From positions 833,838 to 897,837 of the forward strand of contig CM007314.1 of the NCBI GenBank assembly GCA_000333855.2: a DNA stretch of 64,000 bases. The letters are read 5' to 3'. Both the position numbers and the translations under genes were made by a program. The DNA is from Endotrypanum monterogeii. Its lineage: Eukaryota; Euglenozoa; Kinetoplastea; Trypanosomatida; Trypanosomatidae. The notes below the pieces were generated by a model. The model saw only the letters and a list, made by a program, of their open reading frames with translations, had not been told where the DNA came from and made no database searches. Within the stretch, counting starts at the first letter, position 1. Every line of letters starts with the position of its first letter. Shown here piece by piece: positions 31,731-42,415 of the stretch.

Positions 31731-34349
31731 CGTATGTATAACTATCGAGCGAGAGGTTAAAATGGCAGATACCGACCGATTCCAGAAGCGAGCCTTTACC
31801 CACCACTACCCGTAGGGAAGAAGCGGGGAGGCACCACACCTGTAGTGTCCGATACACACCTTTCAACGACGTATGTCCACAATCATTTTTATAAAAAGGG
31901 GAACAGGAGAAAAAAAAATGTGCGAAGCAGCAAATCGAGCGCTGCTTCTGCCTTCGAACTCCACACCAGTGGCTGACACGTTCCTTTGAAAGCTTTCCCG
32001 ATCATTTTGATTGCAGCGCGTTTCTGCATCAGGAACCGCATCCATAGATAGTGTCAAAGGAAGCAACAACAACAGCAAAAAAAAAAAAATACACACACAT
32101 TCACGCACACACGCATTGGACCCGCGCTGCTACTTCGTCAATCATGCAAATTAGCCACAGCGAGTTCTCCAACATCTCACATCTCCACAGCGGACTGAAG
32201 AAATCGATAGAGGAGGACAGAGGGCTCCCACTCACCTCAATACGGTGAAAGCCCTGGACCGTGTCAGCGAAAGAGGAGTTGTTTGACATCCGGAAGTGGA
32301 CATCAGATCCATTCTCTTCACAAAGAAATAGAGCCTTTTGAATGCACACCGATGCGGTGCGGTGAGATAAGCTCCGCTTGCTCTCCCACCAGTGCGCGCG
32401 TGTCCGGGAGAGAGAGAGGGGGAAAGAGGAAAAAAAAAGACTACGGAAAGCGATAACAAATAATAATAATACTAATACTAAAAATAGAAGACAACACACC
32501 TACGTATTCCTGTGGGGTAACCCATGAAATGAGAAAAAAACAAAAAGAGAAGGAACATATACATATATATATATATATATGAATCAATTATCAAATAAAA
32601 GTGAAGGCAAAGGAGGAATGGGATCAGATCACAGAAAACAAAAAGACGACATACAGAAGAATAAAACGCTTGCTAGAGACCACCGAGAAATATATATTTC
32701 TACATACATATACATGTGTATATGTTTGTGAAATAAAAGACGGTGAATAGCGTTAGACGCATCACCGCAAAACCAAAGAGGTTTTTTTTTTAATTGGAGG
32801 TAGGGCAGAACAGTCGCACAACACCAAATCAAAGTCGCGAGAGATATACACACGCACACACATGGAGCCGGTGTCAGAGCCACAGAAAAAACTATACATA
32901 CATACACATGTGCAACTATAAATATTCTGCAGAGACTCCATCTACACCCCTCCCCCTCGAGAAAGGAACGCCCTCACCACCACATAGTCAGCCTTTGGCA
33001 AAAGAAAAGAAAAAAGGGGAGGAGGGAGGAGGAGGGGGGATGGTGGCAGCTTCAAGTAGCAGTTAGTGGAAGGAGTTCAGTATTCTTATATTCGTGTACT
33101 TCAGTTGAAGAGCTTCGAAAAAAAAAAAACATTACAACCTTACATCAAACAAATATGCAAAAAAAAAAAGATACAATCACGCATAGTGGTCTTAGGAAAG
33201 AACACAACAAGAAATTGGGTAGGGAAAGAGGGACAGGGGGAGAAAAAAAATATCAAGTGGAAAAAAGCACAAAAAAAAAATCTACGAACGAAAGAGAGAA
33301 AAAAAAAAAAACATCCCTGGAAAAAGTAAAAAAAAAAAGATATGCAGAAGTGGCTCAAACGTTCGTGGACGACGAAAAAAAAAACTGCTTTCGAAGACGG
33401 AGTAGGGGTAAACGATGAAACAGCTGATATAGAAGAAAAAACGCACCGCCGTAAGAAATATACACAAACGAAGCGAGAGGAGCAACACGACCCCGCAGCT
33501 GGAAGGGCGCGAGTGGGGAAAAAAAAGGGCCGCATAACGGAACTTCTCGTACAACGCATCACTCTTTTTTTTTTTTAAATCATTTGCTGGCGAGTACTGC
33601 CACATGACCGTACGTGCAAGAAAAAATGCAGCCCAAAGCAAGAGGTGTTCCGTAAAGAATGCAGAGAGGAAGTGGGAGAAAGAACAGACACTATAAAAAT
33701 AAAAAATAAAGATGTCAAATAAAAATAAGTTTGTTGTAACTGTTTCTAGAAAGTAGCAGTTGTGTGTGTATATCTGGGGGAGGGTCGTGAGTTCTTGTAG
33801 ATCAGCATTTGTTTTCCTGCCTGGAAAAAAAAATCCTTACCCAACCGGGGACAGTGCACCCCCCCCCACCCCCCGCCCAAACCTCTATTCCCTCACCCCA
33901 TAGGGCAAGAAGCACCTGGATGCGTTTTTACCTGTATAACAAAATGGATTAAGATCCAGTTAAAAATTGAAAAAAAATAAATTTCTAAATAAAATAAACG
34001 TATTGACGAGCGGGAGTTGGTCGCTTTGTATGGATATTACCCGCCCAATATTTGGACACCCTTCAGACGAGTGAAGCTCGATGACAGTTACTGGGAGTTC
34101 GTTGTTCGAAGGAGAAGTGGGGGGATCTCAGTGTGTCTGAGATACGAGAACACCTACGGAGGTAGAAAGTGTTACAGAAGGAGTAACACAAGACTAGGTC
34201 AGTCCTGTCCCCCAACCTATGCATCAAGTTTAGAGCAGTCCTTCGTTGCTTCTTCTCCACAAATCGAGAGCTCCGTTTTCTTTTTTTCACTGCGGTACTG
34301 CTCCTGTGTCATGTGTTCCAGGATCCAAGTAGAGCAACGAAGAGGACGG

Positions 34350-35825
34350 TTACCATATCACGCTTCGACCGCAAACACTGGCCATTGATATCTTCTTCAT
34401 GTTAACATTGTACTCCACGGGGCCAGGAGCAGTAATATCATTAGTGGTGCACGCAGCGCCAGCTTCGCAGAGAAAGTCCTCGGCGGCGCTAGAGTGGCGA
34501 GGGACAAATTGTAATTGGTCAAAACACATGGCGTCAGGGGTAGAGGTAAACGCGTTTGTTGAGCTGCGGGAGCCACTTTGGCAGCTCTCTCGGTCGCTGC
34601 TTGTATACTGGAAGTTCTTGGAGAACGAGCCTATAAAACCCGGAACAAAATACGACGTTGGTGAGCTCACCGATATGGGACTCATGTTCACCGCGTCAGG
34701 CGCCAACATGTACTGGCGCCCATCCTCCATCAACACTACACCTGGGTTCGCGGTGGGATTGGTCACCGCCAGGTTTTGCTTGACTCTGTCCTCTACCGAC
34801 TGCACTGGCGGGTTCCAGAAGAGCATTGGCGTTGCCTGCGGAGTGGGCTTCGAATGGTAAGGTAGGGGCGAGGAGTTGAGCGTCGTTGCAGGAAAAAAAA
34901 TTTGCTGTCTGTTCTCGGTGAGGGTGCAGCAGTAGGCGGGCGCCGGTTTTAGAAGTTGCGGCTGCACAGAAAACGGAGGCGTCGCAGACTGGCTTCTCGC
35001 ATCTGTCATATAAGGCAAAGGTGGGGCCTGCGACTCAGAAGGCGGCACAGTCGAGAGGGACAAGTTGGGCGCCGCGGCGTAGGCGCCCCCACGGGAGCAG
35101 CACCCGAGCCCCGCTGCTTTGTCGTTGCTCACCCCGCCGCTGTCAGCGGAGCTGTTATTGCTACTTAGCGTTCCTACCGACGTCTGCTGCAACACATTTT
35201 TCTCGTTGTGATCATGGGGAGGAGGGAAAATACAGCCGCTGCGCGGGGCATGCGCCTGTGCTCCATCCCGGCGACGCCGGCGCTCTTTTTTTGCATCGTC
35301 GCTGTCCTCGAACTTGGCGAGTATAGGCGCAGAGCCATGGAAGTAGGTGCTGTTGCCGTGGAGTTTTGTCAAGGCGTTCTTGGCATCCTGAACGGTTTCG
35401 TACTCGGCGTACACAACCCAAACCGGGTTGCCGTAGTGATCGCCGCGCATGGCGAAGTAGGCGAGTTTGCCAAACGTGTTGAGAAATCGCTCCAGCGACT
35501 CCTCCCCGACACTCATCGGAATGTTTCGAATGTAAAGCGCGTTGCTTTCTTCGGTGAAAATCTTGCCGTTGTGATTAGAGGGATATATCACCAAAGTGAA
35601 GCTGTGCCCGCATGCACGCGTCATCTTGCGGTTCAGCGCCTTGTACGCCCTGGCCCCTTGCTCTTCTTCATCAAAAAGAACAAATCCAAATCCCTTACTT
35701 TTTCCGGTCCCTGCATCCAACATAATCTTCGCACTGGAAGGGCAGAACTCGTTAAAGATGCTAAGGAGGTCCGCATCAGTGATATTGCGCGGCAACTTGG
35801 CCACAAATAGGTTTTGCAGAGACAT
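34350..35825 (-). CDS. Tandem-RRM RNA-binding protein, copy B
   Basis: A 491-residue protein. RRM1 (about 5-82) has LFVAKL and KGFGFVLF; RRM2 (about 96-170) has LYIRNI and an unusual RNP1 (PVWVVYAEY), as in its paralogue at 27388. A run of arginines and lysines near 180-187 ends the conserved part. The tail is Ser/Pro/Asn-rich and unrelated to copy A, with CCSRGGAYAAAP and many PP pairs. I chose ATG 35825, whose N-terminus aligns with copy A. The frame is open to an ATG at 35957, but that lies within a (CA)n repeat, and a likely splice acceptor falls between the two. A role in mRNA stability or translation is inferred from the family. Confidence 0.94.
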   Translation of the reverse strand: MSLQNLFVAKLPRNITDADLLSIFNEFCPSSAKIMLDAGTGKSKGFGFVLFDEEEQGARAYKALNRKMTRACGHSFTLVIYPSNHNGKIFTEESNALYIRNIPMSVGEESLERFLNTFGKLAYFAMRGDHYGNPVWVVYAEYETVQDAKNALTKLHGNSTYFHGSAPILAKFEDSDDAKKERRRRRDGAQAHAPRSGCIFPPPHDHNEKNVLQQTSVGTLSSNNSSADSGGVSNDKAAGLGCCSRGGAYAAAPNLSLSTVPPSESQAPPLPYMTDARSQSATPPFSVQPQLLKPAPAYCCTLTENRQQIFFPATTLNSSPLPYHSKPTPQATPMLFWNPPVQSVEDRVKQNLAVTNPTANPGVVLMEDGRQYMLAPDAVNMSPISVSSPTSYFVPGFIGSFSKNFQYTSSDRESCQSGSRSSTNAFTSTPDAMCFDQLQFVPRHSSAAEDFLCEAGAACTTNDITAPGPVEYNVNMKKISMASVCGRSVIW

Positions 35826-35931
35826 AGTGTGTATATGTGCGCGTTTCTCTTTTCGATTTCGATAGATCTTGCGCAACACAATAAATTGTGACGGTGTTGA
35901 TGAACAGTTAAGACTGTGACTCCGCTCTCCG

Positions 35932-35959
35932 CTGAACACACACACACACACACACACAC
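35932..35959 (-). promoter_or_regulatory. (TG)n tract and predicted splice acceptor of RRM copy B
   Basis: The minus strand reads (TG)n directly into TTCAG, with AG at 35932-35933 and no conventional pyrimidine tract nearby. The predicted 5' UTR is about 106 nt. This suggests that a UG repeat replaces the polypyrimidine tract. Confidence 0.45.
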
Positions 35960-36248
35960 CTTCTTGTCAACGAATCTGGGATTTTAGTGAAGTTTGAAAA
36001 CAACAAAAAAAAACGAGCAAAATAAAAAATACAGCAACAGCAGCAACAACAGAGATGAAAGAAGGGGTTCGGGGAAGAAGAAAAAAAAGATGAGAATGCA
36101 CCCTAGAGAAAAAAAAAGGGTCGTGAGGGAGAGAGATGATGCACGGAGTCGACTGTCAGCACACCAACACACACACGTAGTCAAGTAAATACAGGAAAGA
36201 GTCACGTAAATAATATAAGGAGAGAATTTGAGCACCAGTACATGCAGG

Positions 36249-36317
36249 CACACACACACACACACACAGACGCAGAGGGTAATTGAGAAGAAAAAAAAAT
36301 ATATATATATATATATA
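36249..36317. repeat. (CA)n and (TA)n microsatellites
   Basis: A CA tract (36249-36268) and a TA tract preceded by nine A (36290-36317), about 20 bp apart, at the low end of the 14.5-kb interval. Confidence 0.85.
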
Positions 36318-36781
36318 AACAACGAAAATGGCGACTGTTCACCACTTACTGAATCGATGAGGGATAGGAGAGTGTTGAGTTTTATATCGCCGCGGTGAAA
36401 GGGGTAAAAAAGGGGATGGTAATGGGAAGGAGGGCGCTGGCGGGCACTTCCTCTTCGCGTTTTTTTTATTTTTTCGAGAGTCAATGAAAACTTTAGCGAG
36501 CTCAGGTAACCGTCAGAGAAGAGGAAGTTGGGGTCAAGAAATGCAGTCAAACGGGCGGTGAAGCACAAAGATCGACAGAAGAGACAGGGGAGGAGAGGAA
36601 ATAGAGCAGCACGTACGTAAAAAAGAATTAAGAAAAAAAAATTTCTCAGGCGCACACGAACAAAAATTACCCGCTGCTTCAGTTGTCAATGTACGTATGT
36701 ATGTTATTTTCTGCGAGAGGTTTAGACCCTGCGGCGTACAGCTCAGAATTGTAGAGAGAAGAGGCCCACGAGCTACTGATG

Positions 36782-36782
<1 letters not shown>

Positions 36783-36815
<33 letters not shown>

Positions 36816-36855
36816 ATTTATATGATTGAGACGGCAATAATAATAATAATAATAA
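36783..36855. repeat. (TA)n followed by (AAT)n
   Basis: About fifteen TA units (36783-36813) and, after a short spacer, seven AAT units (36836-36855), read as (ATT)n in the transcript strand. Confidence 0.85.
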
Positions 36856-37067
36856 CGAAGCTTTCCTCCGGTGATAAAAAAAGGGGCTACAGGTAACAGT
36901 TGCAAAAACAGGATTCCGGAGCACAAAGGATCAAACCAGAAAAAAATAAAGTTAAAAAAAATACGCAGCAGGAGTGTAGGGAGACAAAAAAAGACGGGTA
37001 GAGGCTAGAAAAAAAAACAGAAAAAATACAAGGCACGCAACAATAGCAAAGGTTTAGGTCTTTCATA

Positions 37068-37092
37068 AATATATATATATATATATATATAT
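37068..37092. repeat. (TA)n microsatellite
   Basis: About twelve TA units inside the 14.5-kb interval. Confidence 0.85.
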
Positions 37093-37609
37093 GCTGTGCT
37101 CACTCGACTCGCGTACGTTACGACTGGATTGCTTGCTCTTGGCTTAATTACCTTCTTGAGGAATTGTTTTAAAAGTCTAACGACGAGAATCGAAGAGGGC
37201 GGAATGATAAGAAAAAAAGGAATGGAGACGAAAAACGGGGGATGAACAGAATGTAATAAAAAACCATTCAACTAAGAAAGAAAAAAAAACGGGGTACAGT
37301 AGGAAGAAGGCAAACGAAGAACAAACCGCGTAGAGGGAACCGAACAGGGAAAAAAGAAAAATAAAAAATAGAAACAAAAATAACGAGTGGACAAACGGAC
37401 ACACAAACGGAACGGAAAACAGAAATCGTTTCTTCAGTGGCTGATAATGTGAGGACGGGGGCGGGGAATACCTCAGAGAGAAACACAGCCTCGAACAAAG
37501 GAGGGGAGGAATTGACTAGTATATATGTCGATGTATATATCTGTCGCAGAATGGTAGGGTTGATTGGTAGTGAATAAAGACTGACGAGAGACAGGGAAGG
37601 AAAAACGAA

Positions 37610-37643
37610 TACCAACACTCGGAGTACCTCGAAAGTGTTGGTA
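37610..37643 (-). other. Perfect 10-bp inverted repeat (possible RNA hairpin)
   Basis: TACCAACACT at 37610-37619 is matched by AGTGTTGGTA at 37634-37643, leaving a 14-nt loop. It stands out because its arms are not simple-sequence DNA, unlike most of this interval. It could be a structural element in a long 3' UTR. Confidence 0.5.
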
Positions 37644-40238
37644 TGGGCAAACAAAACTAAAAAAAAATAGATGATAGACTTATTTTACTTCTATTGACTT
37701 TAGGCCGAGTGTTAATCAGAGAAAAAAAAATACAAAAAAAATAAATTATAACAACAACAACAACAAAAAAAAAAGGTGGAGCAAAAGTACGAGAAACAAA
37801 AACAAACAAAAAAAAAAGGCTGAGGATTTACTATGGGAACAAGAAAAGAGGAATCCAGAACCTCATGAAGTGTGGGCTGGAGAGACCTGGTTGCAACAAT
37901 GGGTGATGATTCAAAATGACTGAGCTTCTTTACAAAGGAAAAAACACACAAAACCAAAAATAAAATGGAACTTAGATTCCCGACGAGGGGCGCGGGCAAA
38001 ATAAACACTCAGCCCCGTACGGTTATACTAGGGAGGGGCGATGGAACGCTCCTATGTTTAGTCGATCAGATGACGACGAGTAAAGACTGACAGTGAGGAA
38101 AACTTGATGGCAGCCGTGCGCGAGAAGAGTAGAAGACAGGAACCTCTTAGATGTGTATGATACAAAAATATAGAAAAGGTTGAGCTAGCCTGGGAGAAGA
38201 AAAAAGAGTGAAGGAGGTAATAAAGCAAGAGCAGGAAAAGGGGTGACACACAGACGAGGGTTGTTTCTTTTCTCCCCCTCTTTGTCTGTGCTTCAGTGAT
38301 GTGTTTTCACTTTGAGCTGAGTAAGTATACAAAAAAAGGAAAAAAGGCAAGAACACACCAATAAAAAAAAAAAAGGAGGTGATAAGGGAACACGATGGCA
38401 GGTGCTCCGAACTAGAAAAAAGACTACAGACAGGGGAAAAAAAACGTCAAGGGGTGAAAGAAAGCGACGTCCACTGAAGGCAGGTGCATCAAATGTTAAC
38501 ACAAATGCGAAGAGGTCGGGAAGAAAAAGAGGCAGGAGAGTGTGACCTCACCAGTGAAACAGCACAGACGAAAAAAAAAAAAGACAGAAAATAAACAAAA
38601 AGAGTAAAGAAGAGTCACGTGATGGAGGCGGTATTTTGTTAAAAAGGGGCTAAGGGTTCCGTCTCACAGCTTCCCTCAACACTGATGAGAACAACAAATA
38701 CACAGACACACACAAGACACAAACGGGAAAAAAAATACAGATCAACAAAAATATATACGTAGAGAAAATTCAGAAAAGGCAAAAAAAGAAATGCGTCTCT
38801 GAAGGATTTTTTTTCAGTGTGGCGGTGATGATAGTAGTAGCCACCTAGCACACACAGACACACACACAATGATTAGTGATTCGACTTCTCAGTAGTGGTG
38901 GTTTGTTAAAAACAGAAGCGAAAAATAAAACCAGGGAAGCGCCCCCAACGTGAGAAAAAAAAAAAAATTATCTTCGTGGACGAAAGATTTTAGAGCGCGC
39001 TCTTGTTTTTTTTTAGGATTTTTCTCACCTGGACACTTCAGTCTCAGGAGGTTACTAAACCAAAAAAAAAAAACGACAACCTCGGACTAACGACTAGGTG
39101 ATATCTTGTGAAGGCTGCGTGGTAGGTGGAATTCTTCAACGACCTCGCCAGCAGCTCAGGAAATACCTTCTCCGAATATATGTGTATAAAGGGGGAAAAT
39201 ATTCAAATATAAATATATATATATATTTATGTGTGTGTAAATGAAACCTCAGCTTGAACACGATGTGCTTCTCATGGGAAAGATGTCGATGGAGTGGCTG
39301 AAGTACAGCTGATGAACAAAAGATCGCAGCGTTTGAAATACGATGCCTTTATCTGTTTTTTTTCTCTTCTCAGTATATAGATATAAGTTTTCGTAGATAT
39401 CCTATTCTAACTGCTTCTGAGGGCGTGTATCGCGTCGCTGATAGCCGGAAGCGGCGTCGACAACTAGCACAGACAAAAAACACGCACAGAACCTCAAACA
39501 GGCGTTTCAGAATGTCAAGGAAGCGGGTGTCAGGGTGCAGTGAGTATGTTGATAAGGGCAGGATAGACGACGGAAAGGATAGACTGTAAACAACAACAAA
39601 AAAGAAATCTTGAGCTGGGAAAATGCGAGATGTAGTGAACACGAGAAGCAGCTTTTTCTTGTTTCTTCTGTCTTTTGACGAAGCAGCTCCACCTCTGATT
39701 ACCCCTAATAGAGAAAAGAGTGTAGACCGGGGACAAGGGAGGAGATGGAAAGTGTGAGAGTAGCAAGAATAAGACACACACAAAAAAAGGAACAGAGGAA
39801 GAAAGGAGAGATAAACGGTTACCGGCGTGGCGCAAAGAAAATGGAAAAGAAAAAACGCACGAGTTGATAGCGTTTCTGTGATATCGTATTTCTTTTTATG
39901 GGACAAAAAAAGACATGGAGGGAGGGAAAAAGAGAAAACGGCGAAGAAGTAGAGCCTTTTGTTTCCCTCGAGTAAAATAGGGCATCCATGATTGTGTGTG
40001 TGTGTGTGCCATGTTGTGTCCAATGAAATGTCAGGTGGAAAAATGAGAGCAGAGTAACAGGCAAAGATGAATGTAAGAAGATAAGTGGAGACACAAACAC
40101 GCATCTAGAGCTTTTTTGGCGGAAAACAAAATCACGCCGAGCCAACGTTCTATTACCCTCTCCTCTGCACCACACTCGTTATCGAGCGTCTGTATTTTTC
40201 CCCCCTAAGCATCACCAAGGAGAGTGTCACACCTGTCG

Positions 40239-40792
40239 GTGTAGGCGCTTGCGGGACTCCACCCACGAGGGGGGGGGGTGGACAGTTGGCCAGGCTCAGC
40301 TCAGGTCACCTCCCTCCCCCTTCCCCAATGTACCTCCTCTTTGTTCAGTGTGTGCTTCGTGAAAGAGTGTGGAAAGCCTCCTCAGCGCTCCGCGGCACAC
40401 CCGCTGGACAGCTGCGCTTCTGCCCTTATCCTGTCCACCAGACAACTTCCCAATCCCAAGGTGACTGGGCCCTTGGTTTCACTGCGGTGCACCACGCCAG
40501 CTGGTGTCGGCGACATGCGCTTCCACGGCTGGTAACGCCCAACAAGAGGTGGCCACGGAGCCGTTGGGAGGGAGGGAGGGGGGGGGGGTTATTCTCCGTC
40601 AAACGCTCCCCGCAACACCTCGACAACAAAGGGAAGAGCGAGTACGTTTGCCTCCCCTCGGCGGACACCAGCGTCGCTGTGCATTCCTCGATGTACTCCT
40701 GCGGCTGTAAGCACAGATGCCGCCATCGCCCTGCAGGGACGTGGTGCAGCATGCCTGGTGGTTGTGCACCCGCTGGGGAGAGGCGGTCAAAG
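40239..40792 (+). mobile_element. Retroposon-like element, short copy
   Basis: A 554-bp direct repeat of 23538-24096, same orientation, antisense to the genes. The visible differences are one C/T change, one A/T change and changes in two G-rich tracts, so the copies are roughly 97-99 percent identical by eye. It lacks the GC-rich 3' part and the C/A tail of the longer copy, so it is truncated or an independent shorter insertion. It contains the same Pr77-like 5' segment. Confidence 0.65.
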
Positions 40793-41055
40793 AAGACGAG
40801 GTCAGGAGAAGAAAAAAAGTCTGAACAAAGATATTTCATGATAACATCTTCTCGTTTCTAGTTAGACAGCAAGTCTATGAAATCGAGCAGATGTTGGCGG
40901 GAGTTATATTTTAGTTTCGTGTCGGTAGTGCGATTTCTGTATCAGCACAAGAACGTAAGTGGGGAGATCGAGTAAGCAAAAGAAGAAAAATCTATTACTT
41001 TACAAGTAAAAAAAACTTTACGAGTTGGGAAAAAAATGATGCACATACACAAGCT

Positions 41056-41070
41056 TATATATACATATAC

Positions 41071-41112
<42 letters not shown>
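41056..41112. repeat. Compound (TA)n(AG)n microsatellite
   Basis: TA/CA repeats run directly into about eleven AG units. On the transcript strand this is (CT)n then (TA)n, so the CT part is itself a pyrimidine tract. Confidence 0.85.
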
Positions 41113-41310
41113 GCGGGGGATAAGACGATCACTTTAAGTGTAGGGCACGCTGCCAAGCGGCAAAGCACCGAGTAGAGGACTGCGAAAAAAAAAAAGGAAT
41201 GAGACACCGACTTTTGACACGCGCACCAACTCGGTTTTCTCATAAATAAATAAATTTATATATATACATATAGATATATATACACATGCATAAAAGTAAC
41301 ACTCATGGAT

Positions 41311-41333
41311 ATAATAATAATAATAATAATAAA
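41311..41333. repeat. (AAT)n trinucleotide repeat
   Basis: Seven AAT units, read as (ATT)n, AU-rich, in the transcript strand; a shorter tract follows at 41378-41389. Confidence 0.85.
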
Positions 41334-42366
41334 TGTTTAACACCACACACACAAAAAGTGAAAAAATAACCTTCGTGAATAATAATAAAGACACGCTGAG
41401 GAGTTGGTGTGCGTGAACCGCTCCCAGCGACCAGTTATGTGACGACCGTAGCAGCAACGACAAGGACTAAGACAACAACAACAACAATACAAGAGTTGTT
41501 TACTTCTCCACATACATCTCAAGACGTCCTGACATGTTGCACGATCCAACTCATTTTTCTCCACTGTGTCCTCGGGTCACCGTTAAAGCTTCAGAAGCAC
41601 TGGAAAATGTTTCCTCATGGTACTCCGTAGATGTATCGAAAGGCAAGACAAGGAACGAGGAAGAGGTGGTCGCATAAATTTCTTTTACAGTTTCGCTCTT
41701 GGTTGAGCGAAGAGTGTCCTTCTTCCTTTCTGTGCGTGCGTGTATCGTGACATGTATCAGTGGACTCGAGGAAAAAAAAAGAGGTCATTGACTATTTTGA
41801 GAGAAGGCCGCTGCTGCATGTCATGAAGCTGGGGCGCCAACATAGACTTCCGCACTCTCCATGCAGATCATATTGTGACGCTGTCGAGGTTGATATATGC
41901 TGCGAGAGGGTGCGCACCTTTGGGCAAGAAGAATCTTGTACGGATACACGGCGGCGTACACCGAAGAACTTTTCCTTCCCGCCAATTGAAAGGCCGAGAG
42001 CATAGGTGTCACGAGTAGACGTGTGCTAGTCCTCAACGGGTGTCCACCCGTCATCTCCAACGAGCAGCAAACTCGTCGCGTAGCCCAAATACTGAGTGAG
42101 ACAGCGTGTTTTGGCCTGGGGTAGATGATTAAAAAATGCCTCATGACAGCCGCCCCCCGCCCCCATGCAGAAGAAAATCGAAGGAAAGGGCAACACACCC
42201 ACCACTACTCCATGGGATTTTTTACGCCTTCTCCAGAGAGGTAGGCTTGTGTGTACGGTGCTCAAACGCGACACCTTGTCTTGGGAAACGAGGGAAAGAG
42301 AAGATGATACGCGATTTGTGGAGACTTCTGTTATTCGGGGAGCCGAAAAATTGTCTCATTTCATCT

Positions 42367-42374
42367 CTGTGTGT

Positions 42375-42413
<39 letters not shown>

Positions 42414-42415
42414 TT
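42367..42415. repeat. (GT)n microsatellite
   Basis: About 48 bp of GT with two TA interruptions, one of the longest dinucleotide tracts in the window. Confidence 0.9.

Larger units (their letters stand above)
28921..34349 (-). other. 5.4-kb non-coding interval, probable long 3' UTR of RRM copy B
   Basis: No convincing gene on either strand. It holds A/T runs, a TA/TG tract (30253-30300), a long palindromic TA/CA tract (31660-31730) and an A-rich block (about 33110-33330). The lowest 250-300 bp are the 5' UTR and splice region of RRM copy A, with a T tract in transcript sense at about 29202-29213. Confidence 0.6.

Noticed and set aside
35984..36655. 223-codon minus-strand ORF upstream of RRM copy B
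   Set aside because: Dominated by Phe/Leu/Cys runs and crosses (CA)n and (TA)n repeats; it is shadow coding of simple sequence.
39370..40104. 244-codon minus-strand ORF in the 14.5-kb interval
   Set aside because: Composition is Phe, Leu, Ser and Cys runs produced by T-rich DNA; no domain-like pattern.
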